DNA of 64,000 nucleotides, from the NCBI GenBank assembly GCA_029262855.1, contig JAJCYP010000054.1:22998-86997 (forward strand), given 5' to 3'. Under the pieces are notes generated by a model that saw nothing but the letters and a program-made list of their open reading frames with translations, had not been told where the DNA came from and did no database searches. Position 1 is the stretch's first letter. Each line of letters opens with the position of its first letter. This DNA comes from Bacteroidota bacterium (GTDB lineage Bacteria; Bacteroidota; Rhodothermia; Rhodothermales; UBA10348). Positions 17,086 through 25,965 of this stretch are shown piece after piece. Both the position numbers and the translations under genes were made by a program.

Positions 17086-17487
17086 CTACTGTTCCCCGGG
17101 GGCCACCGCCAGGGCTTCGATTTCAACCAACATGCGCGGGTCAATCAGTCCGGACACCTCAACCATGGAGGTGGCGGGCAGGATAGCACCGAACACTTCG
17201 CCGTGTGCCCGGCCCACTGATTCCCAGTCGCCGATGTCCGTCACATAGATGCGGGTTCGAATCACATCGTCCAGCGTGACGCCGGCCTGCGTGAGGGCCG
17301 CCTCAATGTTTGCGAGGGTTTGGACGGTCTGAGCCCGGGCGTCCCCTTCGCCGACCAACTCTCCGTCATCTCCGGTCGCGGTGCAGCCGGAGACGACAAC
17401 CAGGTTGCCCACCCGGACGGCCCGGGAGTAGCCGACCACGGGCTCCCATGGAGTACCCGAACTGATGTTTAAACGCTTGTCTCCCAT
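17086..17487 (-). CDS. RidA/YjgF family protein
   Basis: A 133-residue member of the Rid superfamily, whose archetype RidA hydrolyses reactive enamine/imine intermediates released by PLP enzymes. Family landmarks: [16 protein letters not shown] at the N-terminus, [38 protein letters not shown], and the C-terminal LVEIEALAV. The key arginine position is replaced within the [10 protein letters not shown] segment, where an Arg is present two residues before the conserved VEIE stretch, so this may be a Rid sub-group other than RidA proper. It lies 8 bases downstream of the phosphatase gene on the same strand and is likely in its operon. Confidence 0.88.
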   Translation of the reverse strand: MGDKRLNISSGTPWEPVVGYSRAVRVGNLVVVSGCTATGDDGELVGEGDARAQTVQTLANIEAALTQAGVTLDDVIRTRIYVTDIGDWESVGRAHGEVFGAILPATSMVEVSGLIDPRMLVEIEALAVAPGEQ

Positions 17488-17495
17488 CCCGCCCC

Positions 17496-18611
17496 TCAGG
17501 TGGTCAGCGGGAGTCGTGCCTTTTCCCGGCGGGCGACCACGGCCACGGAGAGGTCATCGCTTGGGCGGGCGGCCCCGACAAAGGCCGTCACCGCGGCCAC
17601 AATATGCTCGCCGACCTCGCGGGCGCTGCGCCCATAGGCGTGCTCGAGCAGCCGGTGCAGCCGATCGTCTCCGAAGAACGCCCCGTGGGCGTCGCGGGCC
17701 TCGGTGACTCCATCGCTGACGATGACCAGCAGTTCGCCCGCGTCCACTTCCACGTCCGTTTCAACGTAGCGGGCCTTGTTGGTCAGGCCGATGGCTGCTC
17801 CGCCTTTCTTCAGTTCAACGATGCCCTCGCGGGTGACCACGTGCGGAGGGAGGTGGCCGGCATTGACCACGCGCACATTCGTGTCGGATCCCGACAACTC
17901 GGCGTACACCAGGGAGGCGAATCGTCCGGGGATACCGTCCCGGCAAAAAATTTCGTTGACCCGCGCTCCGAGTTCGGAGAGCGAGTGGATGGAGGGCGCG
18001 ATGGCGCGGACCGTCGACTGCAGCTTGGCCATGAAGAGTGCCGCAGCCAGCCCCTTCCCCGAGACGTCACCGAGCGAAACGGAGAATCGATCTTCCTCGA
18101 TCAACTGGCAGTCGATGAGGTCTCCGCCGACGTCGTTGGCCGGAGCGGTGTACAACCAGATATCCCATCCTGGAAAGTGCGGGTTCTGCTCGGGCATCAA
18201 TGCGGACTGAACCGCCCGGCCCGCTTCCAGCTCATCCCTGGCCAGAAGCTTGTCCTTCAACTCCAGAAACAGAATGAAAAGCATGGACAGAAAGCCAAGC
18301 AGGAGATTGCCTGTGTCACCCCCGGCACCGTCAGCAGCCAGGACGAGACCCACGGCCATGATGATGCGGCGGGTGGGTGTCAGCTTCAGAAACATGCTCT
18401 TGAGGAGCAGCCACGAAGATACCATCCAGCGTTTGACGGGATGCATGCCGGACAGGCGGGACCGCGTGTCGCGATCCAGATAGAAGTCGTAGGTCTCCCG
18501 CAGATCCTGACGCAGGGTCTGGGGGATCTCGGCCGAGTTCAGGTCGCGGAAGAGCGACTCCGCGAACCGGGCGGACTTCTCGTAAACAGTTTTGGTATCA
18601 GACGATGACAT
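17496..18611 (-). CDS. Membrane-associated PP2C/SpoIIE-type serine phosphatase
   Basis: Metal-dependent protein serine/threonine phosphatase of the SpoIIE/RsbU type, 371 residues, probably regulating an anti-anti-sigma or partner-switch pathway. The N-terminal 60 residues are charged. A hydrophobic region at about 80-118 ([34 protein letters not shown]) likely anchors it to the inner membrane. The catalytic domain at about 130-360 has [53 protein letters not shown], and [19 protein letters not shown]. The acidic metal ligands (GGDLID, GDVSGKG, SDGVTE, SDD) are present, so it should be active. No anti-sigma partner gene is adjacent. Confidence 0.92.
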   Translation of the reverse strand: MSSSDTKTVYEKSARFAESLFRDLNSAEIPQTLRQDLRETYDFYLDRDTRSRLSGMHPVKRWMVSSWLLLKSMFLKLTPTRRIIMAVGLVLAADGAGGDTGNLLLGFLSMLFILFLELKDKLLARDELEAGRAVQSALMPEQNPHFPGWDIWLYTAPANDVGGDLIDCQLIEEDRFSVSLGDVSGKGLAAALFMAKLQSTVRAIAPSIHSLSELGARVNEIFCRDGIPGRFASLVYAELSGSDTNVRVVNAGHLPPHVVTREGIVELKKGGAAIGLTNKARYVETDVEVDAGELLVIVSDGVTEARDAHGAFFGDDRLHRLLEHAYGRSAREVGEHIVAAVTAFVGAARPSDDLSVAVVARREKARLPLTT

Positions 18612-18687
18612 AAGGCGCGCGTGTGGAGCAAGTTACTACGGATGGCCGGTCAATAGGGTGCGATTGATTCCTGCGCTTACCTTGGCG

Positions 18688-18703
18688 GCCAGGAAAACCT
18701 GGC
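18688..18703. repeat. Perfect inverted repeat before the NhaC-family gene
   Basis: GCCAGG-AAAA-CCTGGC sits 3 bases upstream of the antiporter ATG, covering where a ribosome-binding site would be. It could be an operator or a translation-controlling hairpin; the divergent gap 18612-18706 holds nothing else I recognise. Confidence 0.4.
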
Positions 18704-18706
18704 ATT

Positions 18707-20128
18707 ATGGACTGGATCGTTCTGCTGCCGCCCATCGCGGCCATTGCTCTTGCCCTCTGGACGAAAGAGGTCTACCTCAGCCTGTTCGCGGGACTCCTGA
18801 TAGGAACCACGATTCTGGTTGGAGGCAATCCCGTACTCGGGATGCGTGAGTTGGTTGAGCAACTCGTGCTCGTATTTCAGGACCCGGGAAACACGCGGAT
18901 CGTGTTTTTCTGCCTGCTGGTCGGCGGCCTCATGGCGCTGGTCCAGGGCTCGGGCGGTGTGGCCGGCTTTGTCAAATGGGCGCAGTCCCGCGGCTGGGGC
19001 CAGACGCGCCGCGGTGCCGAGCTGTTGGCGTGGGTCGTCGGCATGCTCATTTTCGTCGAGTCGTCCATCACAAGCCTGGTGGTTGGCGCGGTCAGCCGGC
19101 CGTTCTTCGATCGCCTCAAGATTCCGCGGGAAAAGCTGGCCTTCTACTGCGACACCACGTCCGCGGCGGTCTGCATGACGTTCCCGCTGAACGGCTGGGG
19201 CGCCTACATCCTGGGGCTGCTGGCCGCCCAGGGAATCAGCGAGGGTGCGGTTGGCCTGCTGGTCTCGGGCCTCCTGTTCAACTTCTACAGTTGGCTCGCG
19301 ATTCTCTTCGCCCTGGTCGTGGCGTTGACGGGCTGGCGATTCGGGTCCATGAAGACGGCCGAAAAGCGTGCGCTTGAGACGGGGGCGCTGACCCGCCCGG
19401 GCTCAACGCCAATGATGTCTGAGGAGGTCTCCGAACTGGAGCCGGTGACCGGGGCTCCCGAGCAGGCACGAGACCTCCTGATCCCAATCGGAGTGATGGT
19501 CCTGATGATCTTCGTCGGGCTGTGGATCACCGGAGACGGCGACCTGATGCGCGGATCGGGCTCGACGTCCGTTCTCTGGGCGGTAGGAACGGCCATCATG
19601 GTGGCGGCGGGTCTCTACGCCATTCCGCGCAACGGGCAGCGTGTCATGACCCCCATGCAGTCGTCTGCGCTGGTTCTCAAGGGGTCGGCCGGGCTCGTCG
19701 GCGTTACGATACTGATTGTGTTCGCGTTCGCGCTGGGTCAGGTATCCCGTGCACTCGAGATGGGCCCCTACGTCGTGGGCCTGGTGGGTGATGGCGTTCC
19801 GACGTGGTGGATTCCGGCGCTGGTCTTTGTGGTGACCTCATTTATTTCCTTCACCCTGGGATCGTCCTGGACGGCGTTTGCGATTCTGCTTCCCATCGCC
19901 CTGCCGCTGGCCAGTGGCCTGGGACTTCCGGAGTCACTCATGCTGGGCGCGGTTCTCTCAGGCGGAGTTTGGGGCGATCACGCCTCGCCGCTTTCGGACA
20001 CCTCGATCATTTCATCGATGTCGGCGGCCTGTGACCACGTCGATCACATCCGGACCCAAATGCCCTACGCCCTGGCTGTGGGCGGCGTAGCCTTTGCCGC
20101 CTATCTGGTGGCCGGACTCCTGGCATAG
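18707..20128 (+). CDS. Na+/H+ antiporter NhaC family protein
   Basis: Polytopic inner-membrane transporter of the NhaC superfamily, 473 residues with about 11-12 hydrophobic helices. Members exchange Na+ for H+ or carry organic acids. Recognisable family segments are LVGGLMALVQGSGGVAGFV, SSITSLVVGAVSRPF, FSLGSSWTAF-like TLGSSWTAFAILLPIAL, and GGVWGDHASPLSDTSIISSM followed by CDHVDHIRTQMPYAL, the most conserved stretch of the family. The start at ATG 18707 directly precedes the first helix (IVLLPPIAAIALALW). The substrate could be Na+/H+ or a carboxylate exchange; sequence alone does not decide. The next small gene begins 7 bases after its stop. Confidence 0.9.
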   Translation: MDWIVLLPPIAAIALALWTKEVYLSLFAGLLIGTTILVGGNPVLGMRELVEQLVLVFQDPGNTRIVFFCLLVGGLMALVQGSGGVAGFVKWAQSRGWGQTRRGAELLAWVVGMLIFVESSITSLVVGAVSRPFFDRLKIPREKLAFYCDTTSAAVCMTFPLNGWGAYILGLLAAQGISEGAVGLLVSGLLFNFYSWLAILFALVVALTGWRFGSMKTAEKRALETGALTRPGSTPMMSEEVSELEPVTGAPEQARDLLIPIGVMVLMIFVGLWITGDGDLMRGSGSTSVLWAVGTAIMVAAGLYAIPRNGQRVMTPMQSSALVLKGSAGLVGVTILIVFAFALGQVSRALEMGPYVVGLVGDGVPTWWIPALVFVVTSFISFTLGSSWTAFAILLPIALPLASGLGLPESLMLGAVLSGGVWGDHASPLSDTSIISSMSAACDHVDHIRTQMPYALAVGGVAFAAYLVAGLLA

Positions 20129-20135
20129 AATCAGC

Positions 20136-20351
20136 GTGACGAACTGGGCTTTTGAAACGTGGCCGCGCATCATTGTCGGGGCACTGGTATTGTCGACGGC
20201 CTTCGCGGTTGCACATGCGCTGGGACGCGTCGTGACGGGATTGGACGGGGCGATTGACCGTGCGACCGTGGCGGCTTTCGTCCTTGTTTTCGGGAGTTAC
20301 CTGGTCATCGCTACCATGCATCGCCGGAACCCGATCGAGGACGACGAGTAG
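20136..20351 (+). CDS. Small two-helix membrane protein of unknown function
   Basis: A 71-residue protein from GTG 20136, starting 7 bases after the antiporter stop and so probably co-transcribed. It has two predicted transmembrane helices (IIVGALVLSTAFAVAHALG and AAFVLVFGSYLVIATM) and a short charged tail (HRRNPIEDDE). I do not recognise a family. It may be an accessory subunit of the antiporter, but that is only context. Confidence 0.65.
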   Translation: MTNWAFETWPRIIVGALVLSTAFAVAHALGRVVTGLDGAIDRATVAAFVLVFGSYLVIATMHRRNPIEDDE

Positions 20352-20375
20352 TCCAAAAGCGAAATTTCGCTGGAC
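20351..20375. repeat. 25-bp near-perfect palindrome upstream of the phenylalanine hydroxylase gene
   Basis: GTCCA-aa-GCGAAATTTCGC-TGGAC: a perfect 14-bp inner palindrome (AGCGAAATTTCGCT) with matching outer arms. It starts at the last base of the small membrane-protein gene and ends 52 bases before the hydroxylase ATG. It could be an operator for that gene or a terminator without a T-run. Confidence 0.45.
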
Positions 20376-20427
20376 AACACGAGGGCGCGCAAGCCCAGTC
20401 AGAATCAACGGAAACGGTCCCCTGGAT

Positions 20428-21243
20428 ATGGATGCAGCGGTAGAGCCAGATCTGAGATCGGCGTACGAAAAGGCAGCAGCGGACGGCGTGGATCCGCGCT
20501 GTGTGCCACAGGGTCTCGACCAGGACCCACCCCTGGGGCGAGACATCGTGCCGCCCCAGTATTCCACCCTCGAGCACGACAACTGGCGCTTCCTCTTCGA
20601 ACGCCAGATGCAACTGCTCCCGGGGCGCGCCGGCCAGGCCTTTATGACAGGCGTCGAAACGCTCCACATGACCCCCGACCGGATTCCGCGACTCGCCGAT
20701 CTGAGTGCCCGGATGGAGGAAGCCGCCGGTTGGCGCATTGCCCGAATTCCGGGGCTGCTCCACGAGCGGGACTTCTTCAACCTGCTGTCCAAACGCATCT
20801 TCCCGTCCACCGACTACATCCGCGGCGTGGATGAGTTGGACTACACGCCCGCGCCGGACTGCTTCCACGACATTTTCGGCCACATGCCGATGCTGACGGA
20901 GCCGGCGTTTGCCGACTTCTACCAGTTATTCGGCCAGGCGGCGCTCAATGCGGAGGGATCCGACCGGATTCGGCTGGAGCGGCTTCACTGGTTTGCCGTG
21001 GAGTTCGGGCTGATCAAGCAGGACGAAGGCAACCGCATCTTCGGCGCCGGCATCCTGTCATCACGAAATGAAGTGATGCATGCCCTGTCCAATGACGTTG
21101 AGCGCATCCCCTTCGAGGTTGCCAGAGTCGTCGAGCAGGATTATCAGGTTTGGCACCTGCAGCCCATCCTCTTCGTTCTGGAATCCTTCGACCAGCTTGT
21201 CGATGGATTCCGGTCATGGACCCACGAACGGGGGCTGACCTGA
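20428..21243 (+). CDS. phhA: Phenylalanine 4-monooxygenase
   Basis: Iron- and pterin-dependent aromatic amino acid hydroxylase converting phenylalanine to tyrosine, cytoplasmic, 271 residues, the usual size for single-domain bacterial enzymes. The iron site is intact: HDIFGH provides two histidines near residue 150, and the glutamate lies in WFAVEFGLIK. The segment RIPGLLHERDFFNLLSKRIF precedes it and PFEVARVVEQDYQVWHLQPI follows, both typical of the family. The start at ATG 20428 (MDAAVEPDLRSAY) was chosen because the longer in-frame reading from 20254 runs through the preceding gene. The product is tightly packed against the convergent glycogen phosphorylase gene (1-base gap). Confidence 0.95.
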   Translation: MDAAVEPDLRSAYEKAAADGVDPRCVPQGLDQDPPLGRDIVPPQYSTLEHDNWRFLFERQMQLLPGRAGQAFMTGVETLHMTPDRIPRLADLSARMEEAAGWRIARIPGLLHERDFFNLLSKRIFPSTDYIRGVDELDYTPAPDCFHDIFGHMPMLTEPAFADFYQLFGQAALNAEGSDRIRLERLHWFAVEFGLIKQDEGNRIFGAGILSSRNEVMHALSNDVERIPFEVARVVEQDYQVWHLQPILFVLESFDQLVDGFRSWTHERGLT

Positions 21244-21244
21244 C

Positions 21245-23290
21245 TCAGGCCTCGACCGGCTCCCGGTAGATGGTTCTGATGTAGTCCTCGATCATGCGGT
21301 GGGCCGAGAACTGGTAGCTCAAGCCCTTCATCGCCGAGCGCATGCGAGCGACCCAGGCCGTCGGAATGCCATCCGTGTTCTCGTAGAACGTCGGCACGAC
21401 TCCGCCCGCCAGCGTCTCATAGAGGAAGTCGGCGTCTTCCGGGTCCTGAACGGCCGGATCCTTGTAGACGTGGGAGGCATCCTCGCCGATCGACCAGCCG
21501 TTGGTTCCGTCGTAACCCTCAGGCCACCAGCCGTCCAGAATGGAGAGGTTGAGGCCTCCGTGTATGGCCACCTTCTGGCCACTGGTGCCGCTGGCCTCGT
21601 ACGGACGACGCGGGTTGTTCAACCAGATGTCCGATCCGGAAACGAGCATTCGGCCCACTTCCATGTTGTAGTTCTCTAGGAACACCAGGCGGCCGTTGAA
21701 ACGTGGGTCCTGTGTGAGCTCGAAGATCTGATGGATGAAGCGCTGGCCTTCCTTGTCGGCTGGGTGGGCCTTGCCGGCGTAGATCACCTGGATCGGGCGA
21801 TCGGGGTTGTTGAAGAGGTCCGCGGCGCGATGCAGATCACGGAAGAGCAGAGGAGCACGCTTGTAGGTCGCGAATCGACGCGCAAATCCGATCGTGAGCA
21901 CGTCAGGGTCCAGAGTGGCCTGCTGGGGCATGGTCTGGTACAGGATGTGGTTGTTCACGAAGCCGATGAGCGCCTTGCGAAGCGAGCGGCGATAGGCCCA
22001 GAGCTCGGCATCGGTAACCTCGTCCAGCTGGTCCCAGACAGCAGTTTGCTCGCGGCGGTCCATCCAGTCTGAACCCAGCGCATTCGAGAGGAAGTCGCGG
22101 GCGTGAGGGGCCGTCCACGTCGGGAGATGCACGCCGTTCGTCACGTGACCAATCGGTACCTGGTCCACGGGGCGATTGGCGAATAGATGATGCCACTGGC
22201 GCCGGGCCACCTCACCGTTGAGTCGGGAGACCCCGTTCGAGTGGCGGGCCAACTTCAGGCCCAGCACCGTCATGGTGAACTGCTCGGAGATATCGTAGGG
22301 GTTGACGCGCCCCCAGGCCAGGAGCTCGTGCTCACTGAAGCCGATCTTCTCGCGAAAGTGGGCGAGTTGCTGAAGGAAGAGGCTCGGATCGAACCGATCG
22401 TGCCCGGCATGGACCGGGGTGTGGGTTGTGAGCACGGAGTGCTGGCGCACCCAGGCCTCCGCATCCGGGTCAACGCCGCGCCGCTCGCGGAGCAGTTCGA
22501 GGGTGAGCAGGGCACAGTGGCCCTCATTCATGTGGTAGACATCCACATCTTCGCCGAGGGCGCGAAGCATCCGGAGACCGCCGATGCCCAGGATGATCTC
22601 CTGCTGCAGGCGGGTGGTCCGGTTGCCCTGGTAGAGTCTCCTCGTCATGAAACGCAGTTCGTAGGGGTTGGCATCAAAGTCGGTGTCCAGCATGTAGAGC
22701 GTGGACCGACCAACCTGAAGCTTCCACGCACGAAGACTGACTTCCTGCCAGCCAAAATGCACCGTGACCACCACCTCGGCCCCGTCGGGCCCTCGCATCA
22801 GCTCCACCGGGTGCTTGGTGGCGTCAATGGATGGGTATTCGTCCTCCTGCCAGCCCTTCGGGTCGAAGTACTGCTTGAAGTAGCCATCCCGAAGGAAAAG
22901 GCCGATTCCGACAAACGGGAGTCCCACATCGGAGGCGGCCTTGACGTGATCGCCGGCCAGAATGCCGAGTCCGCCCGAGTACAGGGGCAGGCTCTCGTGC
23001 AGGCCGTACTCCATGCAGAAGTACCCTGTACGGGGCGCATCGGCGCGCGGCCCCGGCGTGTCCATGTACGCACGAAAATCTGCATAGACCGTGTCCACCT
23101 CGGCGCCGAAGCCGGGCTCGGCCAGCACATCCCGATCCGCCATGCGTAGCGCCGCAACCGGGCTGTTGCCGGCGGTACGAAAGGCACCGGGGTTGAGTCT
23201 GCGAAACAGTTCGATGGCCTCTGGATGCCAACTCCACCAGAGATTTCGGGACAGGAGATCCAGTTTCTGAAGCGTAGTGATCGTATCCAT
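21245..23290 (-). CDS. glgP: Alpha-glucan (glycogen/maltodextrin) phosphorylase
   Basis: GT35 enzyme that phosphorolyses alpha-1,4-glucans to glucose-1-phosphate in the cytoplasm; 681 residues, the shorter type common in Bacteroidota and thermophiles. The N-terminus carries LLSRNLWWSWHPEAIELFRR, a marker of this sub-family, and FCMEYGLHESLPLYSGGLGI. Near residue 573 is the pyridoxal-phosphate lysine region (EASGTSGQKVAIHGGLNLS), followed by DGWWPEGYDGTNGWSIG. It would process maltodextrins delivered by the starch locus 4-25 kb away, and also stored glycogen. It is divergent from prmC across a 166-bp gap (23291-23456) in which I see no strong promoter. Confidence 0.95.
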   Translation of the reverse strand: MDTITTLQKLDLLSRNLWWSWHPEAIELFRRLNPGAFRTAGNSPVAALRMADRDVLAEPGFGAEVDTVYADFRAYMDTPGPRADAPRTGYFCMEYGLHESLPLYSGGLGILAGDHVKAASDVGLPFVGIGLFLRDGYFKQYFDPKGWQEDEYPSIDATKHPVELMRGPDGAEVVVTVHFGWQEVSLRAWKLQVGRSTLYMLDTDFDANPYELRFMTRRLYQGNRTTRLQQEIILGIGGLRMLRALGEDVDVYHMNEGHCALLTLELLRERRGVDPDAEAWVRQHSVLTTHTPVHAGHDRFDPSLFLQQLAHFREKIGFSEHELLAWGRVNPYDISEQFTMTVLGLKLARHSNGVSRLNGEVARRQWHHLFANRPVDQVPIGHVTNGVHLPTWTAPHARDFLSNALGSDWMDRREQTAVWDQLDEVTDAELWAYRRSLRKALIGFVNNHILYQTMPQQATLDPDVLTIGFARRFATYKRAPLLFRDLHRAADLFNNPDRPIQVIYAGKAHPADKEGQRFIHQIFELTQDPRFNGRLVFLENYNMEVGRMLVSGSDIWLNNPRRPYEASGTSGQKVAIHGGLNLSILDGWWPEGYDGTNGWSIGEDASHVYKDPAVQDPEDADFLYETLAGGVVPTFYENTDGIPTAWVARMRSAMKGLSYQFSAHRMIEDYIRTIYREPVEA

Positions 23291-23456
23291 GGAGTAGACC
23301 TAAGGTGGCTGGCTTGCCTTGGGCGGCAGCGCAGGGCCCGATCGGGCGGAGGAAACGGTTGAGAACGCGTTTCGTGGAAGAACTGAATATAGCGGGCAAA
23401 TCGACGCCAGCGACGAACCAACAAAAGCTTCAAATCCTCTCTGAACGGCAAAAACC

Positions 23457-24311
23457 CTGAAAGCGCTACCGGATGAAATCGCCCCCCTTCGCAGGGTCCT
23501 GTCGGCCCGCCTGGCAGCGGCGGGGATTCACAATGCCGTCAAGGAGGCGGATTGGCTGATAGAAGAGGCAAGCGGTCTGGGCCGCGCGTACCTCCTCGCA
23601 AACGGCCATCAGCGCCTGACCGGCCGTCAGGCCGCCTGGCTGGCCGACGCGGCTCGCCGACGCCTCGGCCGGGAGCCCCTTCAGTACATCCTGGGCATCA
23701 CATCCTTCTACGGACGTGACTTCAAGGTGACCCCATCGGTTCTCATCCCAAGGCCGGAGACGGAGTTGCTCGTCGAAAAGGCGCTCGACGGACTGCAGGA
23801 GGGCGCGCAGGTCCTGGAGGTGGGCGCAGGCAGTGGTTGCGTGGCGATAACGCTGGCGCTTGAGCGCCCGGACCTTCGGGTCTCCGCGGTGGATATCAGC
23901 GCCGACGCCCTGGTCGTGGCACGGCAGAATGCTGCGAAACTCGGCGCTGGAGTCCGGTTCATCCACGGCGATGCATTCGAGGACGACTGGATCACAGCGC
24001 CAGACCGGTCGCTGGACCTCATGGTTTCAAACCCGCCGTATGTGCCCCTCCAGGACCGACCGGGGTTGGAGCCGGAGCTGGCCTTTGAACCCGCCCTGGC
24101 GCTGTTCGTCCGGGACGGGCCCGGCCGCTTCATCCAGCGCCTGGGTCTCGTGGGATGCCGTCTGCTCAAACCGGGAGGCCGACTCATGATCGAAACCCAC
24201 GCTCCGGAAGCGGACGCCAGTCTGGAATACCTCCGAGGTCAGGGGTACCGGGATCCACATACCCTGGAGGACCTCTCGCGGCGCCCGAGGGTTCTCGTAG
24301 GAACCAGATAG
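23457..24311 (+). CDS. prmC: Peptide chain release factor N5-glutamine methyltransferase PrmC
   Basis: SAM-dependent methyltransferase that modifies the GGQ glutamine of release factors. Motifs are intact: PRPETELLVEKAL, the SAM loop LEVGAGSGCVAITLAL, and the catalytic SNPPYVP. The start is abnormal. The N-terminal helical domain is in frame back to 23445 (LRRVLSARLAAAGIHNAVKE, REPLQYILGITSFYGRDF), but no ATG, GTG or TTG occurs in frame before the GTG at 23727, which lies after that domain. I give the CTG at 23457 as a provisional start, yielding a normal 284 residues. The alternative is an ATG at 23473 joined to this frame if the six-C run at 23482-23487 were seven. Function is certain; the 5' end is not. 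Confidence 0.82.
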   Translation: MKALPDEIAPLRRVLSARLAAAGIHNAVKEADWLIEEASGLGRAYLLANGHQRLTGRQAAWLADAARRRLGREPLQYILGITSFYGRDFKVTPSVLIPRPETELLVEKALDGLQEGAQVLEVGAGSGCVAITLALERPDLRVSAVDISADALVVARQNAAKLGAGVRFIHGDAFEDDWITAPDRSLDLMVSNPPYVPLQDRPGLEPELAFEPALALFVRDGPGRFIQRLGLVGCRLLKPGGRLMIETHAPEADASLEYLRGQGYRDPHTLEDLSRRPRVLVGTR

Positions 24312-24442
24312 TCCGGCGGTATGACTGGCGGCCCCGCGCCCGGCCGAAGGATGACGGCCTCCATCGGGTTTGTGGGCGGGATCAAGCTTAAGACGCCCCA
24401 TCCCGCGTCGATCCTCCTAGTGTTATCCAACGGCATTTCCTT

Positions 24443-25084
24443 GTGAAAGAGCTTCTATCCCTATTGATGCTGGGCGCCCTGCTTACGGCAGGCTGTACCT
24501 CGACGAACCAGGTGGCCGCGCCCGTGGACGCCGGCGTTGAGACGGTGGTGTTCACGACATCCGCCGACCGCGTGACGGTCGTGGACGTTGCCACGGCCCT
24601 CTTGGTGCACCATGATTTTACCATCACGCTTGCCAACGAACGACTGGGCCTGCTGCAGACGGACTATGCCTCCGTCGGCCAGGTCGAGGCCATGCGCCCC
24701 GACACAGGCCGAAGTCACATCGCCCTGAATGACCTTTACATGCGCCTTACCGTCAACAGTGAGGGGCGGGACGGCATTCAGTTGGTACAGATCAAGGGCA
24801 ACTTCCAGCGGATGGCAGGCGGCCGGGCACCGGATCGCCTGATCGGTCTGTACTGGATGGAGCAGCTCAGCAGCGACATGGCGCGGGCTCTCGATGCGGA
24901 CTACGTGGCGCGCGTTTCCGACGAGATCTACGATCAGGCGCTCGCGAACGCGTCACTCCCCACACCCAACGACGGCAAGAGGGAGCAGGTCTATCGTGGA
25001 TTGAAGGCCCTGGGAATCGTCGGAGCGATTCTCTTCGCCGCCACGCTTGCGGCCAGTTCGTTTTCCCCTTCCTCCTCTCGGTAG
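24443..25084 (+). CDS. Lipoprotein of unknown function
   Basis: A 213-residue protein from GTG 24443 with a clear lipoprotein signal (LLMLGALLTAGC, lipobox T-A-G-C at Cys18). The body includes YVARVSDEIYDQAL and an alpha/beta-looking region without a motif I recognise. A hydrophobic stretch near the C-terminus (LGIVGAILFAATLAASSF) could be a second membrane contact, unusual for a lipoprotein. It lies between prmC and the nitrilase-family gene, all on the plus strand; the 131-bp gap before it (24312-24442) shows nothing specific. Confidence 0.72.
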   Translation: MKELLSLLMLGALLTAGCTSTNQVAAPVDAGVETVVFTTSADRVTVVDVATALLVHHDFTITLANERLGLLQTDYASVGQVEAMRPDTGRSHIALNDLYMRLTVNSEGRDGIQLVQIKGNFQRMAGGRAPDRLIGLYWMEQLSSDMARALDADYVARVSDEIYDQALANASLPTPNDGKREQVYRGLKALGIVGAILFAATLAASSFSPSSSR

Positions 25085-25131
25085 AGGCGGACTCCGGCGT
25101 ACCTTGCAGGACCGATCCATTCGACTGTCCC

Positions 25132-25965
25132 ATGCAGATCGCCCTCATCCAGCACATCGCATCGAGCGATGAGCAAGCCAACATTCGCCGCGCCCTGATA
25201 TCGGTCCGGGAGGCCGCCGAGGCCGGCGCTCGGGTAATCGCCTTCCCCGAACTGGCGTTCACCACCTTCTTTCCGCAGAAACGGCTTGGTTCGGGAGACC
25301 GATTTGCACACAGCCATGAGGTCCCGGGGCCGGTCGTCCAGCAGTTCCAGGGACTCGCCCGTGAACTTGGCGTGGTTCTCGTCCTGAACCTGTTCGAACG
25401 CGAGGGCAACAGGACATTTGACTCATCGCCCGTGATTGATGCGGATGGGGCCCTGCTGGGGTGCACCCGCATGATGCACATCACCCACTACGAAGGCTTC
25501 TGGGAGCAGGACTATTACAATCCCGGCGACTCGGGTGCGCCGGTGTACGAGACGGCATTTGGCCGAATCGGCGTTGCCATTTGTTACGATCGGCACTACC
25601 CGGAGTACATGAGGAGCCTGGCCCTGGCTGGAGCCGACCTCGTGATTATCCCGCAGGCGGGTGCGGCGGGCGAATGGCCCGAGGGGCTGTTCGAAGCCGA
25701 AATGCGTGTCGCCGCCTTTCACAACGGATACTACACGGCGCTGGCAAACAGGGTCGGCGAGGAGCACGTTCTGACCTTCGGCGGCGGATCGTTTGTCTGT
25801 GACCCATTCGGGCAGGTCGTGGCCCGGGCACCCGAGTCCAGGGAGGCGGTCCTGCATGCCGATCTTGATCTGGATCGCTGCGCAGAATCAGTCGCCCGGC
25901 AACTCTTCCTCCAACACAGGAGGCCCGATCAGTACAGCCAAGGCGCCGTCGCGGCTACCTACTGA
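25132..25965 (+). CDS. Carbon-nitrogen hydrolase (nitrilase superfamily) with altered triad
   Basis: A 277-residue nitrilase-superfamily protein; relatives with this layout include N-carbamoylputrescine amidase and beta-ureidopropionase. The glutamate (FPE, Glu40) and the nucleophile (GVAICYDRHYPEYMRSLAL, Cys151) are present. The usual catalytic lysine in the R-K-x-H motif is replaced: the sequence reads TRMMHITHYEGF, with Met114 (codon ATG at 25471) where Lys is expected. Otherwise the fold looks complete (DLVIIPQAGAAGEWPEG). It may be a sub-family using another base, or an inactive binding protein. Its end overlaps the convergent thioredoxin-like gene by 7 bases. The specific substrate is unknown. 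Confidence 0.85.
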   Translation: MQIALIQHIASSDEQANIRRALISVREAAEAGARVIAFPELAFTTFFPQKRLGSGDRFAHSHEVPGPVVQQFQGLARELGVVLVLNLFEREGNRTFDSSPVIDADGALLGCTRMMHITHYEGFWEQDYYNPGDSGAPVYETAFGRIGVAICYDRHYPEYMRSLALAGADLVIIPQAGAAGEWPEGLFEAEMRVAAFHNGYYTALANRVGEEHVLTFGGGSFVCDPFGQVVARAPESREAVLHADLDLDRCAESVARQLFLQHRRPDQYSQGAVAATY

